DNA of 64,000 nucleotides, taken from the NCBI GenBank assembly GCA_963821935.1, contig CAWGFM010000004.1, positions 1-64,000 on the forward strand, written 5' to 3'. Position 1 is the stretch's first letter, and the number at the start of each line of letters is the position of its first letter. The translations under genes and the position numbers were made by a program. The notes under the pieces were generated by a model. That model saw only the letters and a program-made list of their open reading frames with translations. It did not search any database and had not been told where the DNA came from. The DNA is from JAOUEA01 sp963821935 (GTDB taxonomy: Bacteria > Actinomycetota > UBA4738 > HRBIN12). This document shows, one piece after another, positions 1-8,110 of this stretch.

Positions 1-27
1 GTAGCCAATATCAAGCTATCGCGCTAG

Positions 28-216
28 CTATGAGGGACGATGCCCTGCAAGACTTAGGTGGCCGGGCCCCCCGGGCTCTCCGAAGATCAGCTGCCACACG
101 ACCCAGCCGATCAGGCCGAGCATGACGAGTACGAGCAGGGCCCATCGCCGACTCCGCGATCCCCTCGGTGATGTCGCGGACACGGACCCGCTTGATTCGC
201 TCCCAGAGGCTCTCAT
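28..216 (-). CDS. Possible small single-pass membrane protein
   Basis: A 62-residue reading frame is visible. After a Ser/Arg-rich N-terminus it has one strongly hydrophobic stretch (WALLVLVMLGLIGWVVWQL) followed by a short Gly/Pro tail, which suggests a single transmembrane helix. The frame is open further upstream to 435, but that part is Cys/Pro-rich and does not look like protein, so I chose the ATG at 216, which has a GAGGGG about 14 bases upstream. I recognise no family. It lies divergent to the GH26-like gene. It could be chance. Confidence 0.35.
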   Translation of the reverse strand: MRASGSESSGSVSATSPRGSRSRRWALLVLVMLGLIGWVVWQLIFGEPGGPGHLSLAGHRPS

Positions 217-402
217 CCGATGACCTAGTCCCCTCGCTCGATCCGCCGCAGCCGTGAACTCAGCGCCGGCAGGCCGCGTCCTCAAGGGCATGGGTCTTTC
301 CACCGGTATAGGGGGCATTGTCGGTGCGCATGTGCCCAGGGTAGCGGGAGCGACCGGCTCAGATTGACCGCTGCTCGACGGCATGCATACTGTGCAGCTG
401 CA

Positions 403-1872
403 GTGACCTCCAACCCCCCGATCCGCGCTCCACACGCCCTGCTCCGGGTGCTCAGCGCCGTGTTCATGGTGGGGGCGCTGATGGTGATGGCGCCGGCCTC
501 CGCGGGTGCGGCTGCTCGTCCCGTCGGGCCGCTGTCTCCTGCCTCGGGTGCCTGGTTCGGGGCCACCGTCAACCCCGATCGAGGAGACGGGGTGGGCGGC
601 GGGATGGGCGAGATCGGTGCGCGGGAGTCCTTCTTGGGCCGGCGCTACGACATCATCAACCGCTTCTACGCCTTCGACGAGGCGATCCCCAACTCCCTGG
701 AGAGCTGGGACGTGTCGATGGGTCGCATCCCGATGATCACCTGGGGCGCCGGCGCCGACACGATCGAGCTAGCCCGAGGCGATCACGATCCCTGGCTCCG
801 CCAGCAGGCCGACCGCCTGGCGGCCTTCGGTGAGCCGATCTTCCTGCGCTACTACCACGAGATGGAAGCCGGCTACCGTTCCTCCGAGGTGCACTCGGCC
901 GCCGACATGATCGCGGCCTGGCGCCACGTGCACGAGGTCTTCCAAGCCCGCGGGGGCCACCAACGTGGTGTGGGTGTGGTGTCCCACGGCCTGGAGCTTC
1001 GTCACCCGCTCCCCTGGCCCCCGAACTACTACCCGGGGGACGCCTACGTCGACTGGATCGCGGCAGACGGCTACAACTGGTATCCCAGTCCCGGGAGCCA
1101 GTGGCGCAGCTTCACGCAGGTCTTCGACCCGTTCTACGACTGGGCCTCGACCAAGACCAAGCCGATCATGATCGCCGAGAACGGGGTCATGGAAGACCCG
1201 GCGCAGGCCGCTCGCAAGGCGGCATGGATCACCAGCTCGCGCGATCTGCTGCCGTCGGCCTATCCCATGATCGAGGCGATCTTGTACTTCGACACCCAGA
1301 TGACCAGGAACGGGTTCACCCACACATGGCCGGTCGATACCTCCCAGAACGCTTACAACGCCTATCGAGCCATGGGCGTCGACCCGTACTTCAACCCGAG
1401 GCACCGTGGTGGCGGCATCCGCCCGGGCCGGTACGCGATCGGCGATTCGGTCATGCGGGACGCCTCACGAGACCTCCGCAACGAGGGGATCCGCGTAAAC
1501 ACCAGCACGAACCGCCGGTTCTCAGCCCTGCCGGGGCTGATCCGCTCCCTGCGAGGCTCCGGAGTGCTCAGGAAGACGGTCATCATCCACCTGGGGAACA
1601 ACGGTGCCATCAAGCTGGCCGACTGCCAGGCGTCGGTGCGTGCGGCGGCGAAACGGACGGTCTACCTCGTGACGGTCACGGTGCCGAGGCCATGGCGTCA
1701 GGACAACAACCGGCGTCTCGGTCGATGCGATCGGGACTTCGGCCGAGCCCACCTGCTGGATTGGTTCACGTTCAGCGCACACCACCAGGAGTGGTTCTCC
1801 TCCGACCGCTATCACCTCACGCCGGCGGGCCAGCTGCGCTACGCGAACTTCGTCGCTCGCCGGACCGATTGA
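403..1872 (+). CDS. Secreted GH26-like glycoside hydrolase with C-terminal SGNH-like domain (two compensating frameshifts)
   Basis: The product starts with a signal peptide (hydrophobic core ending at PASAGA). A (beta/alpha)8 GH26-like domain follows (about residues 45-330), with an acid/base-type motif YYHEMEAGY and a nucleophile-type motif IMIAENG; this family cleaves beta-mannans or related polysaccharides outside the cell. The last 130 residues resemble an SGNH domain (GDSVM; D-x-x-H in SSDRYHLTP). The start at GTG 403 is preferred because a CATACT -10-like box lies 12 bases upstream, consistent with a leaderless message; TTG 364 is the alternative. Residues around 945-1015 are read in the wrong frame: the +1 frame there encodes the family-like string NVVWVWCPTAWSF, and both switches fall at G5 and C5 runs. 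The true product therefore differs over about 23 residues. Confidence 0.75.
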   Translation: MTSNPPIRAPHALLRVLSAVFMVGALMVMAPASAGAAARPVGPLSPASGAWFGATVNPDRGDGVGGGMGEIGARESFLGRRYDIINRFYAFDEAIPNSLESWDVSMGRIPMITWGAGADTIELARGDHDPWLRQQADRLAAFGEPIFLRYYHEMEAGYRSSEVHSAADMIAAWRHVHEVFQARGGHQRGVGVVSHGLELRHPLPWPPNYYPGDAYVDWIAADGYNWYPSPGSQWRSFTQVFDPFYDWASTKTKPIMIAENGVMEDPAQAARKAAWITSSRDLLPSAYPMIEAILYFDTQMTRNGFTHTWPVDTSQNAYNAYRAMGVDPYFNPRHRGGGIRPGRYAIGDSVMRDASRDLRNEGIRVNTSTNRRFSALPGLIRSLRGSGVLRKTVIIHLGNNGAIKLADCQASVRAAAKRTVYLVTVTVPRPWRQDNNRRLGRCDRDFGRAHLLDWFTFSAHHQEWFSSDRYHLTPAGQLRYANFVARRTD

Positions 1873-1947
1873 GAGCCCACGATCGGACGCCCGATAGCTC
1901 GCGGCGACGTCGACACCGAGCCGGCTCGCGGGGGATCCTGCGGGAAT

Positions 1948-1990
1948 GAGGAAGCCCCGGAGGCCGTTTCGGTTCCTCCGGGCTTCCTGC
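1948..1990 (+). terminator. Hairpin terminator after the GH26-like gene
   Basis: A strong inverted repeat (AGGAAGCCCCGGAGG paired with CCTCCGGGCTTCCT, about 13 paired bases and one bulge) lies 75 bases after the stop codon. No clear T-run follows. It probably ends the upstream transcript. Confidence 0.6.
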
Positions 1991-2011
1991 GACTCCGCAT
2001 GTGGTTCCTCC

Positions 2012-2057
2012 GTCGCGAGGACAGGATTTGAACCTGTGACCTCAGGGTTATGAGCCC
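2012..2057 (-). tRNA. 3' half of a tRNA-Met (CAT), probably an attachment-site scar
   Basis: Read on the minus strand, the anticodon loop with CAT (GGGCTCATAACCC) is followed by a variable loop, a perfect T-arm (ACAGG TTCAAAT CCTGT) and the acceptor 3' strand CCTCGCG. The sequence upstream of the anticodon loop does not form a D-arm or the matching 5' acceptor, and the outer pairs of the anticodon stem are lost, so only the 3' half remains. Tyrosine integrases commonly use this segment as their core. The GGG/CCC anticodon stem resembles initiator tRNA, but the type is not certain. It will not be functional as it stands. Confidence 0.6.
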
Positions 2058-2067
2058 ACGCCGATTG

Positions 2068-2161
2068 GCTATCGAGGCCACCCGCACACGTCGACGATCC
2101 GCAGGTACAGGGTTTTTGCTGATGTGGAGCCTCCCGGCCTCAAGCTCCCGATACTGCGGGC
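2068..2161 (-). pseudogene. C-terminal fragment of the small XRE-type HTH protein
   Basis: This stretch is closely similar to the second half of the small HTH gene at 5988-6170, including its ending (GWPR then stop), with substitutions and small indels. The N-terminal half is missing. It abuts the tRNA-Met scar, so the break may coincide with an integration boundary. It is one of four copies in the window. Confidence 0.6.
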
Positions 2162-2179
2162 ATCTCCTGATCGGCCTGC

Positions 2180-2533
2180 TCAGGTGCCAGCCGGTTGGAA
2201 CAGCTCGACGACGTTGCCGGAGGGGTCTTCGAGCAAGATTTGACGGCCTCCTGGGCCGGTGACAACGTCGTTGCGGAAGCTCACTCCCGCATCGCGGAGC
2301 CGAGCTACCTCGGTGGCGATGTCGGCGACGATGAGGTGGATGCGATTCCAGCCGCCGGGGCCTGGCATGGTGCCATCCGGCATAGGGCGTCCCGCCGAGC
2401 TTGTCGGCCCGCTGAGCAGCAGCCGCAGGTTGCCGCGGGTGACATCAGCGAAAGCGGGGGCGAAGCTGGTGCGCACCTCGAAACCCAGGTGCGCGGTGTA
2501 GAACTCGATCGCGGCGTCTACGTCCTCAACCAT
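2180..2533 (-). CDS. VOC (glyoxalase/bleomycin-resistance) family protein, N-terminus cut by a nonsense codon
   Basis: The 117-residue product shows the VOC beta-alpha-beta-beta-beta pattern (DVDAAIEFYTAHLGFEV, then GWNRIHLIVADI, then LEDPSGNVVELFQP), with metal-ligand-type His and Glu in HLIVAD and VVELFQ. Members are metalloenzymes or binding proteins for small electrophiles. The reading frame continues upstream as MMEPDEMVNVR, then TAG, then MVEDVD. Family members usually read straight through with Tyr at this place, so TAG probably replaced TAC or TAT. Translation could restart at the ATG just after the stop, but the first strand would be missing. It is either a recent pseudogene or a base-call error. 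Confidence 0.65.
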   Translation of the reverse strand: MVEDVDAAIEFYTAHLGFEVRTSFAPAFADVTRGNLRLLLSGPTSSAGRPMPDGTMPGPGGWNRIHLIVADIATEVARLRDAGVSFRNDVVTGPGGRQILLEDPSGNVVELFQPAGT

Positions 2534-2672
2534 CTAGCGGACGTTCACCATCTCGTCTGGTTCCATCATCGCTCTCCTGTGCTTGTCAGGATGATCGCTC
2601 ACCGTACCGTGCTGCCGGGGGAAGGCTCATCGCCCTTGGCGAGGGTTGGCGGATGTAGCTGGAAGTGCCTGG

Positions 2673-3467
2673 CTAGGCGAACCAGCGGTCGAGGAAAGCA
2701 CGGGCGGTGGGGACCGTGAGGCCACTCGCGGCGCACGCCCCCCCGTGTCCAAGGCCCCGCAACCGCAAACTCTGCCCGTTGGGGATCATCGCGGCCACTT
2801 TCGCGGCATCGTCGTCCTCGTCCTCCAACTCCCCGGCGATGAGGAGCGCCGGGACGGGGAATGACCTGAGGTCCTCGTCCGCAATCCCGTCGGTCCACAG
2901 CTCGGGCGCGTGCGCAGCGAGCAGCGCCTCTGGATCGGCTCGGAGCGTGACGGCCCGCGCCCAGGGCTGGAACTCGCGGTCAAACGAATCTCCATCACTG
3001 ATCTTGAACAGGTCGACCAGCGCCCTCGTCCCGCCCTGTCTGAGAGCCTCGTCCAACTCGTTGGTCTCCGTCGGCTCTTCGGTCTCAGGTCGCGGGTCCC
3101 AGGCTCCCGAGGTCACGATCGCGGGCACCCGCTCCGGCGCGGCGGCTGCGGTCATCCACGCGATCCATCCGCCGTAGGAGTGCCCCCAGATGGCGAACCG
3201 ATCCAAGCCTTCGGCGTCGGCGACCGCGAACACGTCGCCGGTCAGGGCATCCGAGGTGTAGGCGGCGGCTTCGTGAGGCTTGTCGCTCGCACCGTGACCA
3301 CGGAGGTCGACGATGACCAGGCGGTGATCGTTCCTGAGTTCGTCCACGTATCCAGGCTCGGTCCACCACGATCGATCGCAGCACCACCCGTGCAGCAGCA
3401 CAAGCGGGCGACCCTCGCCCGCCACTTCGTAGCTGATCCTGACGCCGTGATTCGAGACCTCAGGCAT
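2673..3467 (-). CDS. Alpha/beta-fold hydrolase
   Basis: The 264-residue product is a full-length single-domain alpha/beta hydrolase. The oxyanion-hole motif LLHGWC is near residue 30, DLRGHGASDKP follows, the nucleophile elbow GHSYGG is near residue 100, the acid is likely in LLIAGELEDE, and the catalytic His is in GLGHGG near the end. It is cytoplasmic with no signal peptide. The substrate cannot be told. The neighbours (VOC, SDR) are on the same strand but not tightly spaced. Confidence 0.85.
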   Translation of the reverse strand: MPEVSNHGVRISYEVAGEGRPLVLLHGWCCDRSWWTEPGYVDELRNDHRLVIVDLRGHGASDKPHEAAAYTSDALTGDVFAVADAEGLDRFAIWGHSYGGWIAWMTAAAAPERVPAIVTSGAWDPRPETEEPTETNELDEALRQGGTRALVDLFKISDGDSFDREFQPWARAVTLRADPEALLAAHAPELWTDGIADEDLRSFPVPALLIAGELEDEDDDAAKVAAMIPNGQSLRLRGLGHGGACAASGLTVPTARAFLDRWFA

Positions 3468-3629
3468 GAGCGACCTCCAAGCAGGAGCCTAGACCGAGAG
3501 ACTCTGGTGCGCTCCGGGGTGCGCTCCGGGAAGTAGCACCCCTTCATTGGCGAGCGTTCGGGAATGTCGCTTGGAGTGCCGCGCGGTTGCCGGGCCGCTC
3601 GGGCCAGTGTCGAATGTGGGACCTCCAGC

Positions 3630-4475
3630 TCAAACGGTGTCGTCGTGAGCCAAGGAGGAGGACAGGTCGCGGTAGGCGGCGGCCTGGGCAAGGAGGTCCC
3701 TGGCCTTCTGCTCGATGGTTGCAATCGCGTCAGCTCCAGCCACGAAGCGCAACGGTGGCTCGTCCTGCCCTGCGAGCTGGACCAGCGCATCAGCGAGCTT
3801 GGCTGGATCACCTCCCTGCAGTCCGTTCATGCTCTTCCAAGCCTCGACGGTCTGCTCTGTTCGCTCGGTGTAGTCGTCGATCGAGGACTTGGCGTAGTTC
3901 GTGGACTCCGGGGTGAGCAACTCGGTGCGGAAGAAGCCCGGCTCGACGAGCATGGTGCGGATGCCGAACGGCGCGACCTCAGGGGCCAACGACTCGATCC
4001 AGCCCTCCACCCCGAACTTGGAGGCTGCGTACGCGGTGCAGAACTCCTGACCCACGATCCCGACAGTCGAGGAGATCGCCACGACTAGCCCCGATCGTTG
4101 GGCGCGCATGACAGGCAGGATCGTTCGAGTGACGTTCATCGGGCCGAACATGGTGGTCTCGATTTGCCGCCGGAAGTCCTCAGGAATGATCTCTTCGAAG
4201 AAGCCGGCGTTGAAATTGCCCGCGTTGTTGACGAGTACGTCGATGCGTCCGAACCGAGCCACGGCACTCTGGGTTGCCGTCTCGGCGTCAGCGGGATCGG
4301 TGATGTCGAGCTTGACGGTGACGAGATCATCGTTCTTTCCCAGGCTCGCTGCGACGGTGTTCGGGTTACGCCCGGTGGCGACGACGGCGTTGCCCGCTTC
4401 GAGCGCGGCCTTGGCGATGTCGAGTCCCATCCCGCGACCCGCACCGGTGATGAACCAAACCCTCTTGTCAGTCAT
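3630..4475 (-). CDS. Short-chain dehydrogenase/reductase (SDR)
   Basis: The product is a 281-residue classical SDR: NAD(P)-binding TGAGRGMG at the N-terminus, NNAGN, catalytic Ser in AISSTVG and the YAASK pair. It probably oxidises or reduces a small alcohol or ketone with NAD(P)H. The frame is open further upstream, but the ATG at 4475 is chosen because it directly precedes the Rossmann strand (MTDKRVWFITGAGRG) and has a GAAGAGGAA ribosome-binding site. The long C-terminal half (PEVAPFGIRTMLVEPGFFRTE) is typical of the 'oxidoreductase, SDR' group with relaxed substrate range. Confidence 0.88.
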   Translation of the reverse strand: MTDKRVWFITGAGRGMGLDIAKAALEAGNAVVATGRNPNTVAASLGKNDDLVTVKLDITDPADAETATQSAVARFGRIDVLVNNAGNFNAGFFEEIIPEDFRRQIETTMFGPMNVTRTILPVMRAQRSGLVVAISSTVGIVGQEFCTAYAASKFGVEGWIESLAPEVAPFGIRTMLVEPGFFRTELLTPESTNYAKSSIDDYTERTEQTVEAWKSMNGLQGGDPAKLADALVQLAGQDEPPLRFVAGADAIATIEQKARDLLAQAAAYRDLSSSLAHDDTV

Positions 4476-4851
4476 GTGGTTCCTCTTCTCACGGTTGATC
4501 TGCAAGCGGACGCTTCCTATCAAACCAGTCAGCGCGGATACATTGCGCTGGGCCAGCGAAGTAGCGGAGCTGTTGGCCATCGAGACCTCGCCCGAGAACG
4601 CGTACCGGTCGAGCGAGGTGGCGGGCACTTGCGCGGTGGCGGCCGTCGCGCCTTTATCGACTAAGTGGTGGGAGTTGGAGGGCGGCTCTGGTTATCCAAG
4701 CGCGGAAGGCACATACTCGGAACGAGCACTCGACGGGTGCTGGGGTGTCGTGGCGTGCGTCGCCGCATCCAGTGGATGTCAGCCGTCATGGTCGCACCCT
4801 CGGGCAAGTCCTGATCGGCTCTGCCGGACGAACGCACGCATGGAGGTGGAC

Positions 4852-5631
4852 ATGGTGAAACCGTTTCGGATTCTCGTGGCGGCGGTGATCTTCGTCGGCG
4901 TACTGGTTGGTTCGCCCGGTGCGGCACTGGCCAGCATAGAAGGGCAAGTCGAGATTGGTGGCTTTGCCAAGGTCGGCCGGTTCGGCACCGCCATCGTCAC
5001 CCTGCGGGCGACGTGCACCGAAGGCGCGACGCCCAAACTGGACATCAGTGTGGTGCAGCCGCAGGGCACGCACACGGCCACGGGTACCTCGACCGGCTCC
5101 GAGGGTCTAGTCTGCGACGGACGTACGCACCGGTTGCAGCCTGAGGTGGACCCACGCCTGGTCGACCCGAACGTGGACGCGGAGTTCCAGCCCGGGCCCG
5201 CGAACGTCCGGGTGCGTCTGACGTTGAGGGATCCGAACACCGGCGACGTCGTGCGAAGGGCGTTCGACTCCCGCACGGTGAACTTGCTCCCGCCGGTGGA
5301 GGTCCGCATCGGGTTCCAGGTGAAGCTCAACGCTGGGGGTAGCGCCAGCGTGCCCGTCCTGACCCGCTGCCAGCGGCCGTGGGTGGAGCCCGACCTGGTC
5401 GTCGAGGTGACCCAGTTCGCCGGCACGGTCGCCGGCACAGCAGCTGGCGATTTCGGCATCGTCTGCGACGCCCAGTGGCACCGGTTCCGCGTCCGGGTCG
5501 TGCCGTCGAGTCCGTTCGTCGTGGGTCAAGTGCACGTTCTGGCTTTCTTCGACGTGCTCGATCCGATCGACTTCGACCCAGTCGGCTTCCAGGCAGTCGC
5601 GTCAGTAGACCGTCGCATCACCCGGTGGTAA
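4852..5631 (+). CDS. Secreted protein of unknown function, immunoglobulin-like repeats likely
   Basis: The 259-residue product begins with a signal peptide (MVKPFRILVAAVIFVGVLVG, cleavage likely after ALA). Two similar beta-rich halves follow, each with a sparse Cys pattern (ATCTEG...GLVCDGRTHRLQ and TRCQRP...GIVCDAQWHRFR) that suggests a duplicated beta-sandwich with one disulphide per half. GGAGGTGG just upstream decides the ATG at 4852 over the one at 4840. I do not recognise a named family. Confidence 0.75.
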   Translation: MVKPFRILVAAVIFVGVLVGSPGAALASIEGQVEIGGFAKVGRFGTAIVTLRATCTEGATPKLDISVVQPQGTHTATGTSTGSEGLVCDGRTHRLQPEVDPRLVDPNVDAEFQPGPANVRVRLTLRDPNTGDVVRRAFDSRTVNLLPPVEVRIGFQVKLNAGGSASVPVLTRCQRPWVEPDLVVEVTQFAGTVAGTAAGDFGIVCDAQWHRFRVRVVPSSPFVVGQVHVLAFFDVLDPIDFDPVGFQAVASVDRRITRW

Positions 5632-5987
5632 CGGCTTCCAATCGGGGCGGTTCTTAGGCCCTCGTCCGGCGTGTTCGGCACCGGGCGGGGGCCGCCTCGC
5701 ATCGAGTTCAAATTGCCATTTTCCGGCTCGTGTCATCGGATGGCCGAACGCCACAAGCACGCCCGCCGCGCTATTGCCGCCTAGGTCAAGGGTCCGTGGG
5801 TGCGCTTGCCGCGTCCCGACCGCGGAAGTCGTCGAACATGCGATTCGCTCCACCGCTGAGTCGGCGTCCGTCCGCCTTCGGCCCTGTGCTTTCGTTCGGA
5901 TTGTCCTGGAGCATGGCTCCCCCTTCGCCGTCGCGCAGTCGAGTCTTCGCGTCGCTCCCATCGTAGTCAACGAGCATGCCGCTCCCG
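5632..5987. other. No gene seen
   Basis: Between the secreted protein and the small HTH gene no frame shows protein-like composition, a ribosome-binding site or a family motif. I see no clear hairpin or RNA gene. Confidence 0.5.
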
Positions 5988-6170
5988 CTATCGAGGCCAC
6001 CCAAACACGTCCACGATGCGCAGATACAGGTCGTTGCTGATGTGGAGTCGCCCCGCCTCCAGCTCCCGATACTGCGGGCGCGTGATCCCCAGGAGCCACG
6101 CCATGTGGCCTTCGCTGACACCCAGCCGTTCTCGGTCGCGGGGCAGGTGCTGGACGAGGATCGGGAGCAT
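5988..6170 (-). CDS. Small XRE-type helix-turn-helix protein (intact copy)
   Basis: The 60-residue product (from ATG 6170; ATG 6188 is also possible) is little more than one HTH unit: LGVSEGHMAWLLGITRPQYR carries the turn and recognition helix, followed by ELEAGRLHISNDLYLRIVDV. It resembles the Cro/C1 fold and should bind DNA. The stop of the cyclase gene lies 22 bases before it on the same strand, so the two are probably co-transcribed. Degraded copies occur at 2068-2161, 9101-9285 and 16031-16297. Only this one is complete. Confidence 0.65.
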   Translation of the reverse strand: MLPILVQHLPRDRERLGVSEGHMAWLLGITRPQYRELEAGRLHISNDLYLRIVDVFGWPR

Positions 6171-6210
6171 GGTCGAGCCTAGCCGCATCGACCGACCACC
6201 CTGGTGGGAA

Positions 6211-7566
6211 TCAGGTGGCGAGGTCAGCCACTCGGTAAAGGAGCCACTTGCCGGGTACGCCCTTCAGTTCATGCTCGCCGCGTTCCTCGAAGACGAGCCG
6301 CGAACCGGCGGTGAGGTCTTTCACAGTTGAGGACACCAAGATCTCCGATGCACCTGCCAGCGCGGCGATCCTCGCGCCGATCGTCACGGCGATGCCTCCT
6401 GCCTTCCCATCGATCTCCTGCACCTCGCCGGTGTGCACCCCCGCCCGCAATTCGATCGGGAGATCGCGAACAGCAGCCATGATGGCGAGCGAGCAGCGGA
6501 CCGCCCGCGCAGGACCGTCGAACGTGGCGAAAAAGCCGTCGCCAGCCGTGTCCATCTCCGATCCTCGATGCCTGGCGAGGTGGCCGCGAATGATGCGATG
6601 GTGTTGATCGACCAGCGTCGCCCATGCCTGGTCACCGCCCGCAGAGGCCACCGTGGTCGAGTCGACCATGTCGGTGAACAGAACGGTCGCGAGGTAACGA
6701 TCGAGCTCAACCTCCTCTTGGTGGATCGTCGAGACGAATCGCTCGACCGTGGAAGGGAGGTCATCGCCCACGTCCCACATGTGAGCGTCCCCAGGCAGTT
6801 CCGCCAGCTCCGCACCGGGTATGTGTTCCGCAAGGTAGAGACCGTGCTCGAAGGGCGTCGCGCGGTCTTCACGACGATGGATCACCAGGGTGGGTACACG
6901 GATCGAGGGCAGGAGATCACGGAAGTCGAGTTCTTCGTCAAGGCGGCTCCAGAGGGCAGCATCTCCGGGTCCACCGAGCCCGCGCATGTACGCCGCGAAG
7001 TCTGCGATTTCTGCAGCATCCTCTCGAGCGCTGGGATGCAATACCTCCACCCACGATTTCGCAAACTTGTCCGTTCCCCAGCCGCTCTCGATCTCCGCGA
7101 TGTCCCCTTCGAGTTCGTTCTCCGAAAGGCCGATGGGGTAGTCGGGTGCCCACCCCATTCGAGCTGAGGCACCGTAAGCGATCAGCCCCGCGGTGCGTTC
7201 GGGAAAGGTCGCAGCGAACATCGCGGCGACACCCAAGCCAGAATCGAGCCCCAGCAAGGTGGCGCGAGTCGAATCGACCGCGTCCATGACAGCACGGACA
7301 TCCTCCATCCTGCTCTCGAGGGTCAGGATCTGCTCCCGCTCAAGGACGTGGTCGGACAGCCCCATGCCGCGGCTGTCGTACACGATGAGCCGACTGAACG
7401 AGGCCAGCCGGTGCAGGAAAGGGCCGGTCCTGCGTCCTCGCCAGACCTCCCCGAGACCCAGGCCGGTCGCAACGAGTACGAGATCGACGGGCCCGTCGCC
7501 GAGGAACTGGTATGCGACATGAACGCCGTCGGCGGTCTTCGCGTACCTGGTCTCAGGAATCTCCAT
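6211..7566 (-). CDS. Alpha/beta hydrolase fused to a class III nucleotidyl cyclase domain
   Basis: The 451-residue product has an alpha/beta-hydrolase domain (residues 1-285) and a class III adenylate/guanylate cyclase catalytic domain (290-451). The cyclase keeps both metal-binding Asp residues (FTDMVDST, D299; DTAGDGFF, D343) and the end motif HELKGVPGKWLLYRV. In the hydrolase half the nucleophile elbow is GLDSG instead of GxSxG, with Asp108 at the nucleophile place; acid (RREDRAT) and His (GDAHMWDVGD) are kept. It probably makes a cyclic nucleotide in response to a ligand bound by the hydrolase domain. The ATG at 7566 gives the family-like beginning MEIPETRYAK. It is divergent from an HTH gene (61-base gap) and followed by the small XRE gene. 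Confidence 0.88.
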   Translation of the reverse strand: MEIPETRYAKTADGVHVAYQFLGDGPVDLVLVATGLGLGEVWRGRRTGPFLHRLASFSRLIVYDSRGMGLSDHVLEREQILTLESRMEDVRAVMDAVDSTRATLLGLDSGLGVAAMFAATFPERTAGLIAYGASARMGWAPDYPIGLSENELEGDIAEIESGWGTDKFAKSWVEVLHPSAREDAAEIADFAAYMRGLGGPGDAALWSRLDEELDFRDLLPSIRVPTLVIHRREDRATPFEHGLYLAEHIPGAELAELPGDAHMWDVGDDLPSTVERFVSTIHQEEVELDRYLATVLFTDMVDSTTVASAGGDQAWATLVDQHHRIIRGHLARHRGSEMDTAGDGFFATFDGPARAVRCSLAIMAAVRDLPIELRAGVHTGEVQEIDGKAGGIAVTIGARIAALAGASEILVSSTVKDLTAGSRLVFEERGEHELKGVPGKWLLYRVADLAT

Positions 7567-7627
7567 GAACGCATCCTGCGCTTCGTGACCTTCGGGCCGC
7601 AAACCAGGCGCTCCCTAGAATCAGCCC

Positions 7628-7870
7628 GTGCTTGAGTCAGCCGGGACGACGCGAGCCGCCCAGCACGGCCTGATGCGCTCCCGCGATGTGGCCACGTTCT
7701 TGGGCGTCAGTCGGCAGCGCGTCGAGCAACTAGAGACGCTAGGTCGCCTGCCACCCTCACGGTCGGTCGCCGGTCACCGGATGTGGGATCGCGCCGACAT
7801 CGAGGCATGGGGGGAGCGCCACGGGTGGGGCAGGAAGCCGTGGCGTCACGCGGCGGAGCGTTCACGGTAG
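7628..7870 (+). CDS. Excisionase/MerR-like HTH protein
   Basis: The 80-residue product begins at a GTG and contains a helix-turn-helix of the HTH_17 (excisionase-like) type: GLMRSRDVATFLGVSRQRVE, then QLETLGRLPPSR and the wing GHRMWDRADIEAW. Paralogues occur at 12586 (intact HTH) and 18871-18981 (fragment). It lies divergent to the cyclase gene, with only 61 bases between the starts, so it may regulate that gene or both may share an operator. Confidence 0.72.
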   Translation: MLESAGTTRAAQHGLMRSRDVATFLGVSRQRVEQLETLGRLPPSRSVAGHRMWDRADIEAWGERHGWGRKPWRHAAERSR

Positions 7871-8088
7871 GCCGCTTGCCTGCACGCACCTGTGCAGTAC
7901 GTGGCGTCGGATCGTTGCCGCCAGCCCAACTTGGACGCCGCAGCGACGACACGACGACACGACCCGTCTTCGAGCGGTTGCCGCAGGCCTTCGACGGCAT
8001 CGCGCCCGAACTCCGTGAACTCGTCCAAGAACAGGACCCCGTGGTTCCCGAGGGTTCGCGAATGTCGCCTGAGGTGGGACTACTCGGG
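7846..8088 (-). pseudogene. Fragment resembling the Mg-chelatase/ComM ATPase, with a Cys-rich tail
   Basis: In one minus-strand frame the region encodes RHSRTLGNHG, then VLFLDEFTEFGRD, then EGLRQPLEDG. This matches the Walker B stretch of the YifB/ComM Mg-chelatase-like family (GVLFLDE...LRQPLED). It lacks the Walker A part and is joined to a tail with YCTGACRQAAYRER, a motif seen at the ends of small zinc-binding proteins in actinobacteria. There is no start codon in a sensible place. It overlaps the 3' end of the HTH gene by 25 bases. It is probably a gene remnant. Confidence 0.4.
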
Positions 8089-8110
8089 CCGAGTAGGTAG
8101 CGTCTGCGGC

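Noticed and set aside
1839..2087. Minus-strand 82-codon frame over the tRNA scar
   Set aside because: Its middle (LITLRSQVQILSS) is the usual chance translation of a tRNA 3' end.
3537..3585. Minus-strand string RHSRTLANEGVL near the SDR gene
   Set aside because: It is too short and has no start or continuation. It is mentioned only as a possible relative of the ComM-like fragment.
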